From Mesorhizobium wenxiniae (GTDB taxonomy: Bacteria; Pseudomonadota; Alphaproteobacteria; Rhizobiales; Rhizobiaceae): a DNA stretch of 64,000 nt. Positions 45,015-54,002 of the stretch are shown here, piece by piece. The stretch spans positions 62,001 through 126,000 of the forward strand of contig NZ_NPKH01000014.1 of NCBI RefSeq assembly GCF_002284535.1, given 5' to 3'. Numbering within the stretch: position 1 is the stretch's first letter; every line of letters starts with the position of its first letter. The notes beneath the pieces are model-generated. The model worked only from the letters and a program-made list of their open reading frames with translations. It was not told the DNA's origin and did no database searches. A program made the position numbers and the translations under genes.

Positions 45015-45629
45015 ATGAGTGTCAACCACGCCCAGCGCGTCGACCTCGAAGTCGTCGCCGATCTCATCCCACCACAGTCGCGGGTGCTGGACGTCGGCTC
45101 CGGTGATGGCCTGCTGCTCGAATTGCTGCAGGCGACGAAGCAGGTCGACGGCCGTGGGATGGAATTGTCGCAGCGCGGCGTCAACGAATGCGTGGCGCGC
45201 GGCCTGTCCGTCATCCAGGGCGACGCCGACAAGGACCTCAAATTCTATCCCGACAAGGGTTTTGATTTCGTCGTCCTGTCGCAGACCTTGCAGGCGACCC
45301 GCAACCCGAAGCTGGTGCTCGACGAATTGCTCAGGATCGGCAAGCACGCCATCGTCTCCTTCCCCAATTTCGGCCACTGGCGGGTGCGCCTTTCGCTGTT
45401 CCTCGAAGGGCGGATGCCAGTGACCAAGGACCTGCCCTATTCCTGGTACGACACGCCCAACATCCATTTCTGCACCATCCGCGACTTCGTCAATCTCTGC
45501 GAGGAGCTCGGCGCAACGGTGGAAAAGGCAACCGCGCTCGACGCCAATGGCCAGAAAATCGGCCTCTCGATGCCATGGTGGTTCTGGAATTTCTTTGGCC
45601 AGCAAGCAGTGTTCTTGTTGAGGCGATAA
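45015..45629 (+). CDS. metW: Methionine biosynthesis protein MetW
   Basis: A 204-residue methyltransferase-like protein with SAM-binding motif VLDVGSGDGLLLELL and FDFVVLSQTLQATRNP. MetW proteins stimulate MetX; the pair is conserved in alphaproteobacteria. It starts 115 bases after metX, separated only by tandem palindromes. Confidence 0.93.
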   Translation: MSVNHAQRVDLEVVADLIPPQSRVLDVGSGDGLLLELLQATKQVDGRGMELSQRGVNECVARGLSVIQGDADKDLKFYPDKGFDFVVLSQTLQATRNPKLVLDELLRIGKHAIVSFPNFGHWRVRLSLFLEGRMPVTKDLPYSWYDTPNIHFCTIRDFVNLCEELGATVEKATALDANGQKIGLSMPWWFWNFFGQQAVFLLRR

Positions 45630-45696
45630 TGGCCGTCGCTTCTTCGGCCTGCCTCAGTCCGGAGACCATCCAGGACTGATCGCCATCCATCACGTC

Positions 45697-46572
45697 CTAG
45701 CGATTAAGTTCCGGAAAATACGGATCGGAGAAAAACCGCCGGTCGCGCTCGCCTTGCAAACAGTCGACCGGTGCTGCCGCATCGACCCGGATCCGTCCTG
45801 GATCGGCCCCGGGACCGGCAACACCGCTGACCTCCAGGACCAGCTTGCGGCGTATGGCGGTCACGAATTCGGAAGCGGCATAGACCGGCAGCACGAAGGA
45901 GCCTGGCCCGCCCGTAACGCACTCGGCATAGTATTGGTCGAGATGGCTGAAGCTGGGCGACGGGCTGATCAGGATCGGCAGGCCGTTGATGACGATACCC
46001 TTTGCCACCGCGGCGTCGCGTGTCGTGGTGACGGGCATCCCGGTATTGTTGGGACCATCGCCTGAAATGTCGATGACGCTGCGCGTCGCCTCGAAAGCGC
46101 CTCCATCCAAAAGCTTGGCGCCGAAGCCGAGCGCACCGGAAATGGAGGTGCCGCGAAAGCTCCTGAATGGGCGCGCCTCGATCTTGTCGGCGAATGCGTC
46201 GGCGCTCTCAGCGTTATCGATGACCTGCCAGGCAATGACCGCATCGTCGCGGACGGTGCCTGCCCATTCGAAATAGGCCAGCGCGATGCGGCCGGTCACA
46301 CCCGAACGCACCGCATCGATGAAGTCGGGGTGGCGCAGCGCCTCGACATAGCCGGCGCGCTGCAGGGCAAATTCCCTTTCGTCCATCGAGTGTGAAATGT
46401 CGACCGCCAGCACCAGTTCGACGTCCACTGCAATGGTATTGGCCGGCGCGGCCAGTGGTGCTGCCTGAGCGCAGGCAAGGCAGGCAAGCAGGCTAATGCA
46501 TGTCGCCCAAAAGTGCGAAGCGGTTTCGGGGTAACGACATGCATAGAAACAAAGGCTTAAAACGTGTCGCAT
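45697..46572 (-). CDS. DUF1194 (von Willebrand factor A-like) secreted protein
   Basis: About 291 residues. The mature part is a VWA-type domain of the DUF1194 family: VDVELVLAVDISHSMDEREF with a complete MIDAS-like DxSxS, GTSISGALGFGAKLL and RSVIDISGDGPNNTGMP. The N-terminus is odd: upstream of SLLACLACAQAAP the reading frame is made of a two-part palindromic repeat (46496-46601) that supplies the only ATG (46572) and the residues MRHVLSLCFYACRYPETASH. The region still ends in a plausible signal peptide cleaved after AQA. GTG 46638 is an alternative start. Confidence 0.78.
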   Translation of the reverse strand: MRHVLSLCFYACRYPETASHFWATCISLLACLACAQAAPLAAPANTIAVDVELVLAVDISHSMDEREFALQRAGYVEALRHPDFIDAVRSGVTGRIALAYFEWAGTVRDDAVIAWQVIDNAESADAFADKIEARPFRSFRGTSISGALGFGAKLLDGGAFEATRSVIDISGDGPNNTGMPVTTTRDAAVAKGIVINGLPILISPSPSFSHLDQYYAECVTGGPGSFVLPVYAASEFVTAIRRKLVLEVSGVAGPGADPGRIRVDAAAPVDCLQGERDRRFFSDPYFPELNR

Positions 46573-46601
46573 GAATCTCTTCAACGGGACGCGTTTTAAG
46601 C
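46496..46601. repeat. Composite palindromic repeat overlapping a gene start
   Basis: Two adjacent dyads: arms ATGCATGTCG (46496-46505) and CGACATGCAT (46535-46544), then GCTTAAAACG (46555-46564) and CGTTTTAAGC (46592-46601). They run through the N-terminal coding region of the DUF1194 gene and provide its ATG. Confidence 0.8.
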
Positions 46602-46697
46602 GCGTCAAGCATGGGTCCAACGCCGCGAACTTCCGCACGATGCCGGCAATATTTCGCCGCGATCACGGCGAAATAAAGCTTGGCTGCGTATCGCCGG

Positions 46698-48524
46698 CTA
46701 CGTCTCTTGGTAGGCTGCGGCGACGGCCGGGGGTGGTTCGATCGCGCCGGCCCTGACACGGACTGGCTTGAGAGCCGGTCGGTCGACGTCTTTCACGATT
46801 GCCAACGAGCGCGGAAAGAATTCAATGTTCTGCTGGCTCCGGCCAATGTTGAGGATCGCGGCGTCGGCAAGACGCGCCTCCAGCATCGACAGCACCCGAC
46901 TCAGCGTCGCGCCGTCGAACGTGTCCAAAGCCTCGTCGATGATCACCCATTTCGGCTGCCGCAAAACCAGCCGGGCAAAGGCAAGCAGGCGCTGCTCGTC
47001 ATCGCTCAATTCGCGCTCCCAGCGCGCCGAGCGGTCGAGCGAGGACGACAGACGCCCAAGACCGACCTCAGCAAGCACCGCCGAGATCTCGGCGTCGCTG
47101 ACCGCGGCATCGGCGTGGTTGAGCACCTCGCGCAGCGTGCCGAGCGGGAAATACGGCTTGCGGGGAACGAAGGCGGGCACCTCTCCGGCCGGCATGCCGA
47201 TCCGCCCGCTTCCCCACGGCCACAGACCGGCAATGGCGCGAAAGAACAGCGTCTTGCCGGCGCGCGGATCTCCAGTGATCATGACTCGCTCGCCCGCGCG
47301 GATTTCGACATGGGGCTTGGCGAGCTTCGTACATCCATCCCGCGACGCAACCTCGAGGTTCTCGAATGTCAGGTTGCCATTCGGGTTTTCGCCGATCGTG
47401 ATGCGTTCTTCGGTGTCGTGCAGCACGTCCGTTTCAACGAGCGCGATGCGGAAATCGGCGACGCGCATCAGCGTGGCGCGCCAATCGGCGATGCCGCCGA
47501 TATTGTTGATGAACCAGCGCAACGAGGCATGCACCTGGTTGAAGGCGCCGACAGCCATCATGAGCCCGCCGAAGCTGATATCGCCGGCGAAATAGACCGG
47601 GGAGGCGACGAGGATCGGCGCGACGACAGTGATCCAGCCATAGGTATCGGTCACCCAGGAAAGATTGATCTGGGCGCTGTAGATGCGCCGCATCGCGCCC
47701 AGCACCGTGCCGAGGTCGAGCTCGAGCCGTCGTCTCGCGTCGGCTTCGCCGTGCGCAAGCGCGATGGCATCGACATTCTCGTTGACGCGGACCACCGAGG
47801 AGCGCAACTCCGCTTCACGCGTATAGCGGTCGCTGTTGAAGCGGATGAGCGGCCGTCCGACGAGCCAGCTCAGCCAGGAGGCGGTACCGGCATAGAGGAT
47901 CGCGGCCCACACCATGTAGCCCGGAATGGCCAGCGAATAGCCGCCGATATGGAAGACGAAGCCAGAAGACAGCGACCATAAGACGCCGACGAACGAAACA
48001 AGCAAAATCAACGACTGCAACAGCCCTATGCCGAGGCCTGTGGAAAGATCGGAGAGATGTCCGGCATCTTGCTGCAGGCGCTGGTCAGGGTTGACGCCGA
48101 TGGCGCCGGCGTTGGCGAGCCGGAAGGCGCGCGCCGGCCGCATCCATTCACCGATCAGATCGAGGGTCAACGCCTCACGCAGCTTCAGCCGGATCCTCTG
48201 GTCGAGCCAGGTCTGGCCGACATTGAGCACCACAAGTCCGCCGGCGATGGCGGCAAAGACCAGAAGCTGGTGCAGGAAGCCCTGCATGTCGCGCCGAGCC
48301 AGCGCGTCGTAGAAGGGCTCGTTCCAGCGATTGAGCAGAACCTGCCCGATCGACGTTGCCACAATGACGGCGACAATGCCGACGCACGCCCAGAGCAGGT
48401 GTTTGCGGATCGGTGATGTCCCCAGCGCCAGCTTGATCGTCGCCAATTGGTCGCGCAAGCTGCTGGCCTCGATCGACGCGGCAACCGGCTTGGCGCTGGC
48501 CTCTACATCCGGATGATCAGCCAT
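46698..48524 (-). CDS. YddA/SbmA-like ABC transporter (fused membrane and ATPase domains)
   Basis: A 608-residue protein with about six N-terminal transmembrane helices (ABC_membrane_2 type; NRWNEPFYDALARRD and NPDQRLQQDAGHLSDL are family blocks) and a C-terminal ATPase domain. The ATPase motifs are unusual: Walker A GDPRAGKTLFF keeps Lys-Thr, but the signature is LSDDEQRLLAFARLVL rather than LSGGE, and the switch His is replaced (ILNIGRSQQN). Walker B VIIDEALDTFD is normal. E. coli YddA has LSSGE and VTHQ at these sites. Substrate unknown; relatives move peptides or cofactors. The start at 48524 precedes the charged N-terminus. Confidence 0.88.
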   Translation of the reverse strand: MADHPDVEASAKPVAASIEASSLRDQLATIKLALGTSPIRKHLLWACVGIVAVIVATSIGQVLLNRWNEPFYDALARRDMQGFLHQLLVFAAIAGGLVVLNVGQTWLDQRIRLKLREALTLDLIGEWMRPARAFRLANAGAIGVNPDQRLQQDAGHLSDLSTGLGIGLLQSLILLVSFVGVLWSLSSGFVFHIGGYSLAIPGYMVWAAILYAGTASWLSWLVGRPLIRFNSDRYTREAELRSSVVRVNENVDAIALAHGEADARRRLELDLGTVLGAMRRIYSAQINLSWVTDTYGWITVVAPILVASPVYFAGDISFGGLMMAVGAFNQVHASLRWFINNIGGIADWRATLMRVADFRIALVETDVLHDTEERITIGENPNGNLTFENLEVASRDGCTKLAKPHVEIRAGERVMITGDPRAGKTLFFRAIAGLWPWGSGRIGMPAGEVPAFVPRKPYFPLGTLREVLNHADAAVSDAEISAVLAEVGLGRLSSSLDRSARWERELSDDEQRLLAFARLVLRQPKWVIIDEALDTFDGATLSRVLSMLEARLADAAILNIGRSQQNIEFFPRSLAIVKDVDRPALKPVRVRAGAIEPPPAVAAAYQET

Positions 48525-48643
48525 TGGTGAAGTCCTTGAATTCGCAAGCGGTGCTGAAACCGGTGAACATGTCGACACATTCGGGTAGCAAACCCGCCCT
48601 CGACAGATAGGTGAGAATAAGCTCGATCCCGATCACGAAAATG

Positions 48644-49420
48644 TCATCGACGGCGCGGCAATGTCGCCTTCCCGGTCGGCGATATCCGGCCGAGCCTTGT
48701 GGCACCATGCGGCGAGAAAACCGGCACGAAGACGCGGCGAGATGCGCGCTGGACGACCGGCACGCCCTGATAGAGCCGCTTCTGCGCCTCGACCACGATG
48801 ACGCCGGAAAAGATCGGCCAGAACCTGCGGCCGGCGCGCTCCAGTACATTGTGGAACTGCATCATGAAGCGTCGCCGCGATGGCGGGAAGAACAGGGCGT
48901 CGGACCAGGCGGCGGGCGTGAAGTTTGCTTCGCGCAGCAATTCGGTGAGCTGGCCGCGCGAAAAGGGCCGGCCGCTGCCGAACGGCGTATGCTCGAAACG
49001 GGCCCAGACACCGCGCCGGTTGGGGACGACGATGACGACGCGGCCGGCGGGCGACAGCACCCGCCAGATTTCGTTCAGCGACTCGCGCGGGTTCTCGGCA
49101 TGTTCGAGTGAATGGACGAGCAGCATGCGGTCGATGGAGGCGTCGACCAGCGGCAATTCCTCATCGAAGACCAACGCGGTTGCGGTCGGCCCCGTGGCCG
49201 GCCAGACCACCGCGCCTTGCGTCGCCGGCATGAAGGCAAAGACACGCTCCGCGTCGGTTCCGAACCGCTCCAGCCACGGCAAGGTGTAACCGAGGCCGAC
49301 CAGCCGCTCATTGGGCACAACAGCCCATATCGAGGACAACGCCATGGTGATCGAGCGTTCGGCCAATCGCCCGAGCGTGGTCGAATAGAAGGAGCGAAGG
49401 TCGACGATATCGGAATGCAT
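48644..49420 (-). CDS. SAM-dependent methyltransferase (class I, UbiE/Methyltransf_11-like)
   Basis: A 258-residue protein with a degenerate motif I (VGLGYTLPWLERF), the motif II/III region LPLVDASIDRMLLVHSLEHA and the post-II strand LSPAGRVVIVVPNRRGVWAR. The missing GxGxG loop is normal for this rhizobial subgroup. It is encoded divergently from gloB, which it accompanies in many rhizobia. Substrate unknown. ATG 49420 is used; an in-frame start at 49459 would add 13 residues. Confidence 0.8.
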   Translation of the reverse strand: MHSDIVDLRSFYSTTLGRLAERSITMALSSIWAVVPNERLVGLGYTLPWLERFGTDAERVFAFMPATQGAVVWPATGPTATALVFDEELPLVDASIDRMLLVHSLEHAENPRESLNEIWRVLSPAGRVVIVVPNRRGVWARFEHTPFGSGRPFSRGQLTELLREANFTPAAWSDALFFPPSRRRFMMQFHNVLERAGRRFWPIFSGVIVVEAQKRLYQGVPVVQRASRRVFVPVFSPHGATRLGRISPTGKATLPRRR

Positions 49421-49507
49421 GCGCGGCACGCTATCTTCGATGCTGTCCAAGTTCAACAAAGGCGGATGACATCCGCGGGCAAGCGCCCTATGTCTGCGGC
49501 GACTACT

Positions 49508-49549
49508 GCATCGGCCCGAAATCGATTTCGATTTCGGAAAGCACGATGC
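49508..49549. repeat. Palindromic repeat family C, copy 2
   Basis: GCATCGGCCCGAAATCGA and TCGATTTCGGAAAGCACGATGC; matches 43669-43710. It begins a 200-bp run of palindromes before gloB. Confidence 0.75.
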
Positions 49550-49563
49550 AGCAGATAAAGGTG

Positions 49564-49708
49564 TTAGAGCGTTCTTTGTGCGTCCAACTGGACGTACGGC
49601 GCTCTAGAGCAATTCCAGGAAAGTGTGAAATGGTTTTCCGTCCGGAATTGCGCAAAAACAACGAGATAGAGCGGTTCGGCGTTTCCGTGAAACGCCGAAC
49701 CGCTCTAG
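49564..49708. repeat. Cluster of three palindromes upstream of gloB
   Basis: Three dyads follow each other: 49564-49608 (TTAGAGCG...CGCTCTAGA), 49609-49652 (GCAATTCC...GGAATTGC) and 49667-49707, whose two 19-base arms TAGAGCGGTTCGGCGTTTC and the exact complement enclose only three bases. The last ends 13 bases before the gloB start, so it will fold in the gloB leader if transcribed. Confidence 0.85.
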
Positions 49709-49720
49709 TGGAGAGATGCT

Positions 49721-50488
49721 ATGCCGGTTGAAATCGAACAGTTCATGTGCCGTAGCGACAATTTCGGCGTGCTGGTGCATGACCCCAAAAGCGGCCAGAC
49801 CGCGATCATCGACGCGCCCGAGGAGGCGCCGATCCTGGCTGCGATCGAGCGTACCGGCTGGACGCCGACGATGATCCTGACCACCCATCACCATGTCGAC
49901 CATGTCGAGGCCAATCTGGCGCTGAAGGAGCGCTTCAAGCTGCGCATCGTCGGACCGGAAGCGGAAAAGGCCAAGATCCCCGGAATCGACGAAACCGTCG
50001 AGCAGGGTTCGGTCATCCACCTCGGCGAGGAGAGGATCGACGTGATCGCCACGCCCGGCCACACGGCAGGCCATGTCTCCTATCATCTGCCGGGATCGAA
50101 AGTGGCGTTCACCGCCGATACGCTGTTCGCGCTCGGCTGCGGGCGGCTGTTCGAATGCAAGCCGCCGGTGATGTACGATTCGCTGAAAAAGCTCGCGGCA
50201 CTTCCGGCCGAGACGGTCGTTTATTGCGGCCATGAATACACGCTTTCCAACGCCCGCTTCGCGCTGACCGTCGACCCGACCAATTCGGCGTTAAAGGAGC
50301 GCGCTGCGAAAATCGAGGCGCTGCGCGCCGACGGCAAGCCGACGCTGCCGACCACGATCGGCGAGGAACTGTCGACCAATCCGTTCCTGCGCTGGCACGA
50401 TCCGGCAATCCGCAAGCATGTCGGCTTGGAGAACGCCTCCGACGCCGAAGTGTTCGCCGAAATTCGCAAGCGCAAGGACAATTTCTGA
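49721..50488 (+). CDS. gloB: Hydroxyacylglutathione hydrolase (glyoxalase II)
   Basis: This 255-residue metallo-beta-lactamase-fold enzyme hydrolyses S-lactoylglutathione. Metal ligands are in [35 protein letters not shown] and CGHEYTLSN, and the C-terminal HxGSH-binding region [10 protein letters not shown] is present. Length is that of bacterial GloB. GGAGAG precedes the start. Confidence 0.95.
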   Translation: MPVEIEQFMCRSDNFGVLVHDPKSGQTAIIDAPEEAPILAAIERTGWTPTMILTTHHHVDHVEANLALKERFKLRIVGPEAEKAKIPGIDETVEQGSVIHLGEERIDVIATPGHTAGHVSYHLPGSKVAFTADTLFALGCGRLFECKPPVMYDSLKKLAALPAETVVYCGHEYTLSNARFALTVDPTNSALKERAAKIEALRADGKPTLPTTIGEELSTNPFLRWHDPAIRKHVGLENASDAEVFAEIRKRKDNF

Positions 50489-50528
50489 GCACCATTGATG
50501 GTCTGGAAACCGTGACGTTCTGGGGCCA

Positions 50529-50957
50529 ATGACCAGTTCCGCCGAAATCATCGCAACGCTCGGCCTGAAACCGCATCCGGAAGGCGGCTGGTATGCCGAA
50601 ACCTTCCGCGATGGCACGGAAGACGCGCGCGGCCATTCGACCGCGATCTATTTTCTTTTGGAGCAGGAACAAGTGTCGGCCTGGCACCGCGTCAAGGACG
50701 CGGCCGAGGTCTGGCACTTCTATGCCGGCGCGCCGCTGGCGCTGTCGATACATGGGGAAAACGGGCCGGTGATCGAGCAGGTGCTCGGCACGGCACTGGC
50801 GGCGGGCGAGCGGCCGCAGATCGTCGTGCCGGCAGGTTGGTGGCAGTCGGCACGCAGCCTGGGCGAGTGGACGCTGGTCGGCTGCACCGTGGCTCCGGGC
50901 TTCGATTTCGCCGCCTTCGAGCTGGCCGAACCGGGCTGGCAGCCGGGAACGACGTAG
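50529..50957 (+). CDS. Cupin-fold DUF985 protein
   Basis: A 142-residue small-barrel protein with EGGWYAETFRDG, TAIYFLLEQEQVSAWHRVKD, AEVWHFYAGAPLAL and VVPAGWWQSARSLG, the blocks of the DUF985/cupin_5 family. His residues in WHR and WHF could bind a metal. Function unknown. It lies 40 bp after gloB on the same strand and could share its transcript. Confidence 0.87.
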   Translation: MTSSAEIIATLGLKPHPEGGWYAETFRDGTEDARGHSTAIYFLLEQEQVSAWHRVKDAAEVWHFYAGAPLALSIHGENGPVIEQVLGTALAAGERPQIVVPAGWWQSARSLGEWTLVGCTVAPGFDFAAFELAEPGWQPGTT

Positions 50958-50969
50958 GTATGTTGAGAT

Positions 50970-51674
50970 TCAGGTCAGGCCGGCATCACCCTGATATCGA
51001 CATACATAACCCAACAGGAAACCCATCGTGATCCCCAGCTGGGCGGCGTAATACAGCATCCAGACCGCGTAGCGCATCCAGACACGGTGCGGCGAGATGG
51101 CGGTCAGCAGGAACTTTTCCGAGGCGAGCAGCCCGTCGGACGCCATGAACAGCACGGCGCCGCCAAAGACCCAGACATTGCTCAGGGTGAGTGCTGAAAT
51201 TCCCATGGCAAGGATTGCCGCGATATAGACGCTGATCGGAAGGTGCAAGGCGGGGCCGACACGGCGCCAGAGCGAAAAAAGCATGGCGAGCGCGAACACG
51301 GCCATTGCCAGGGCAATCGACCCGCGCCACGGCTCGGCCGAGAGCAGCCCGATCCCACCGCCGGAACGCAGGAACAGCGCGATGTAAAGCCCATGCGCGA
51401 CGAGAAAACTGGCCAGCCCGCCGAGAAAAGCCTTTTCATCGTCGCGCGACAGGAACGCGTCGCCGACGGCGCTGAGCGCCAGTGCCGCTACGAGCAGCCA
51501 CGGACCGCCCTGCAGCGAGGCCAGCACGGCAAGCATTGCCACGGCCAGCGTCTTGACCGCAGAACGCGCAAGCGTCGGCGGCATGTCGATGATGAAGGCG
51601 TAGATCACCGCCGCCACCAGCGAAAACAGCAGCGTCGCATTGGCGTTGGCGTCAATGCCGCCGGGAAACGGCAT
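50970..51674 (-). CDS. YhhN-family membrane protein (lysoplasmalogenase-like)
   Basis: A 234-residue protein with about eight transmembrane helices; ALALSAVGDAFLSRDDEKAF and GLASFLVAHGLYIALFL are the conserved YhhN blocks, and WMLYYAAQLGITMGFLLG closes it. Mammalian TMEM86B of this family hydrolyses lysoplasmalogen; the bacterial role is open. ATG 51674 overlaps the stop of the upstream DMT gene (ATGA). The frame stays open far upstream, but only as an antisense shadow of that gene. Confidence 0.85.
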   Translation of the reverse strand: MPFPGGIDANANATLLFSLVAAVIYAFIIDMPPTLARSAVKTLAVAMLAVLASLQGGPWLLVAALALSAVGDAFLSRDDEKAFLGGLASFLVAHGLYIALFLRSGGGIGLLSAEPWRGSIALAMAVFALAMLFSLWRRVGPALHLPISVYIAAILAMGISALTLSNVWVFGGAVLFMASDGLLASEKFLLTAISPHRVWMRYAVWMLYYAAQLGITMGFLLGYVCRYQGDAGLT

Positions 51675-52576
51675 CACGCCCCAGCCTCGCCAGTTGCCTG
51701 CTTGCGCAAGAACAGCGATTTCGCCGCAAGTGCTGCCCCGCCGGTGATCAGCACGCAGGCGGCGAGAATGCGCAGGGACGGCTCGGCGAAACCGGCTGAT
51801 ATCAGCACCAGCGTCGACAGCAGCGGCGCGGCATAGCTCGCCGCGCCCAGCACCTGGATGTTGCCGCGCTTGACGCCTATGTCCCAGGCGTAGAAGGCCG
51901 CGCCCACCGGCATCAGGCCGAGGCCGAGCACGGCCAGCCACTGCCCGGCGCCGACAGGCAGCACCGTCTCTTCCAGCATCAGATGGCAGACAAGGGAAAG
52001 CGCTGCCGTGGCCGCACAGAACCAGGTGACGACGCTGGTCGGCACCGACGGGAAGCGCCGCGACAGCAGCGAATAGGCCGACCACAGCACGGCGCAGACG
52101 CCAGCCATCGCATAGCCAAATGCATAGCGCGCGTCGAAGGCAAGCCCGCCGCCCTTGGTGACGATCAGGAAAGTGCCGGCAAGCCCGAGCAGCGCGCCGA
52201 CGACATGGTTCCAGGCCAGCCGCTCGCCCGGCATCAGCGCCGATCCGAGCACGATCAGCAGCGGCCACAGATAGGCGATGAGACTCGCCTCCACCGCCGG
52301 CGCGTTGCGCAGCGCAGTGAAGTAGAAGAAGTGATAGCCGAACAGGCCGGCAATGCCGATCACCCACACTTGCGGCGGTATCTTCTGCCGGTTGGCGGCG
52401 GGCGGCATGAACAGCCGCGCGACGAGCCCGACGCCGGTGCCGATCGTGAAGGTGATCGCCGAAAGCAGGAATGGCGGCACCGCACCGGAAGCGTCCGTAA
52501 GCAGCGCCAGCAGCGCCCACATGGCGATCGCCGAGAAGCCGATCAGTGTTGCGCGCCCCATGTCCGTCGGCCTCAT
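51674..52576 (-). CDS. DMT-superfamily (EamA) transporter
   Basis: A 300-residue inner-membrane protein with ten predicted helices in two EamA repeats (SAIAMWALLALLTDASGAVP start; EASLIAYLWPLLIVLGSALM; GAASYAAPLLSTLVLISAGF). It resembles YddG-like aromatic amino-acid or metabolite exporters. ATG 52576 is chosen because the longer frame adds a charged leader without homology. Coupled to the YhhN gene. Confidence 0.86.
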   Translation of the reverse strand: MRPTDMGRATLIGFSAIAMWALLALLTDASGAVPPFLLSAITFTIGTGVGLVARLFMPPAANRQKIPPQVWVIGIAGLFGYHFFYFTALRNAPAVEASLIAYLWPLLIVLGSALMPGERLAWNHVVGALLGLAGTFLIVTKGGGLAFDARYAFGYAMAGVCAVLWSAYSLLSRRFPSVPTSVVTWFCAATAALSLVCHLMLEETVLPVGAGQWLAVLGLGLMPVGAAFYAWDIGVKRGNIQVLGAASYAAPLLSTLVLISAGFAEPSLRILAACVLITGGAALAAKSLFLRKQATGEAGA

Positions 52577-52604
52577 GCCTGTTTCTGGCGGCGCGCAATC
52601 GCGC

Positions 52605-53393
52605 CTATTCTGTTGCTTCGAACCGCTCCGCGCTGACGGTGAGAGTGCCGATTTTCGTGCTGACGGTGGCGTGGATCGGCGCATATACGCCAGTTTGACC
52701 GACCGGCGCAAATGTCACCATGATGCGGCTGCGATCCTTCAGGTACTTCAAAGCTTTGCGGTTCTTGCGGTACCCCGCCACCGGCTCAAAGCCCAGCCTG
52801 CAGGTGACGGTCTCGCCCTTGTAGCCGCGCACCGAGATCGAACCTTTCGAATAGTATGTCAGCGTCAGATTGGCGCGCATCTCGCCATCATAGAGTTTCA
52901 CCGTGCGCCCGCAGACCTTGTCGAGGCTATCGGCATGGATGACGGTGGCGGCCATCGGATCGAGCACCGACGCGAGATGGCTGGCGCCCAGCGGTATCCA
53001 ATTTTTGGGATTGCGCTTCTTCGGCGCAGGCACGACCTTCGTCGCGATAACAGTGCCATTGGCGAACTGGATATCGATCATCGACGCCTTCTCGCCCGAC
53101 TTGTAGTCGGCGCGGAACGCTTGCGGCTGCAATTGCTTGCCCGAAATCTTGCCTTTTGACGAGACCGTGCCGCGTGTGTCGTCGAAGATTGTGGCGAGGC
53201 CGGCGCTGGAGACGCTGCCGTCGATCGAATAGGTATCGCCTTCGTAACTGCTGGAAAAGGTTGCTTTCGCCACCGAGAGGCCGAGGATCGATACCGTATA
53301 CTCGCCCTTGAAGGATTGTGGCGTGGCGGCAAACGCTGCCGTTGGCAGTGCAACGGCAAGCGAGGCAAAAAGAGCAAGAGACGAACGAAGCAT
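52605..53393 (-). CDS. DUF3108 exported protein
   Basis: A 262-residue protein with a signal peptide (MLRSSLALFASLAVALPTAA, cleavage after AFA) and a beta-rich domain: GEYTVSILGLSVAKATFSSS, YSIDGSVSSAGLATIFDDTR and YKGETVTCRLGFEPVAGYRK. DUF3108 proteins are periplasmic or outer-membrane-associated and of unknown role. It is divergent from rpmB. Confidence 0.82.
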   Translation of the reverse strand: MLRSSLALFASLAVALPTAAFAATPQSFKGEYTVSILGLSVAKATFSSSYEGDTYSIDGSVSSAGLATIFDDTRGTVSSKGKISGKQLQPQAFRADYKSGEKASMIDIQFANGTVIATKVVPAPKKRNPKNWIPLGASHLASVLDPMAATVIHADSLDKVCGRTVKLYDGEMRANLTLTYYSKGSISVRGYKGETVTCRLGFEPVAGYRKNRKALKYLKDRSRIMVTFAPVGQTGVYAPIHATVSTKIGTLTVSAERFEATE

Positions 53394-53525
53394 GGCGGGG
53401 ATCGATCCTCGATTTTTCAGCGGAAGCGGACAACTCCGGCCTGGCATCTCGTTGTGCGACCGCTTATAGGCTGAATTCCGGCCTTTATGTGAAAGGCGTC
53501 GTCACACCCGTGCGCAAGCCGGAGC

Positions 53526-53554
53526 TTGACGCATCGGCGAAATGCAACTATGGA
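53526..53554 (+). promoter_or_regulatory. Candidate sigma-70 promoter of rpmB
   Basis: TTGACG (53526-53531) and TATGGA (53549-53554) are spaced by exactly 17 bases, about 100 bases before the rpmB start; this is the best hexamer pair in the 257-bp divergent region. Confidence 0.5.
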
Positions 53555-53650
53555 ACGCCAACTTTTTCCATAAGGCCGCCTGACCGAAACCGCGCGCCAA
53601 CCGGCGCGGGTCGAATGTTTGGCCAGACCGAGAACTGAAGGTTTAGAACC

Positions 53651-53947
53651 ATGTCCCGCACCTGCGAACTCACTGCCAAGGCAGTCATGTCCGGCAACAA
53701 TGTGAGCCACGCCAACAACAAGACCAAGCGTCGCTTCCTGCCCAATCTCGTCAATGTGACGCTGATCTCGGAAGCGCTGAACCAGAATGTGCGCCTGCGC
53801 ATTTCGGCCAACGCGCTGCGTTCGGTCGAGCATCGCGGCGGCCTTGATGCTTTCCTGGCCAAGGCCGACGCCAAGGAGCTGTCGCAGCGCGCGCGCCTGC
53901 TGAAGAAGCAGATCGCCAAGAAACTTGCCGAACAGCCGGCCGCTTAA
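53651..53947 (+). CDS. rpmB: 50S ribosomal protein L28
   Basis: A 98-residue basic ribosomal protein with [20 protein letters not shown] and [20 protein letters not shown], the conserved L28 blocks. No zinc-binding CxxC is present, so it is the zinc-independent form. It is followed 82 bases later by the preQ1-type switch and queuosine-precursor transporter. Confidence 0.97.
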   Translation: MSRTCELTAKAVMSGNNVSHANNKTKRRFLPNLVNVTLISEALNQNVRLRISANALRSVEHRGGLDAFLAKADAKELSQRARLLKKQIAKKLAEQPAA

Positions 53948-54002
53948 TTTTTTCAGGCAACCGCCTTCCAAGGAGTGTCGTCCGAGCTCGGCATGACACC
54001 CC

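Noticed and set aside
51675..52598. Upstream continuation of the YhhN reading frame
   Set aside because: It overlaps the DMT transporter gene in another frame and reads as Arg/Ala/Gly low-complexity; the ATGA junction at 51674 gives the true start.
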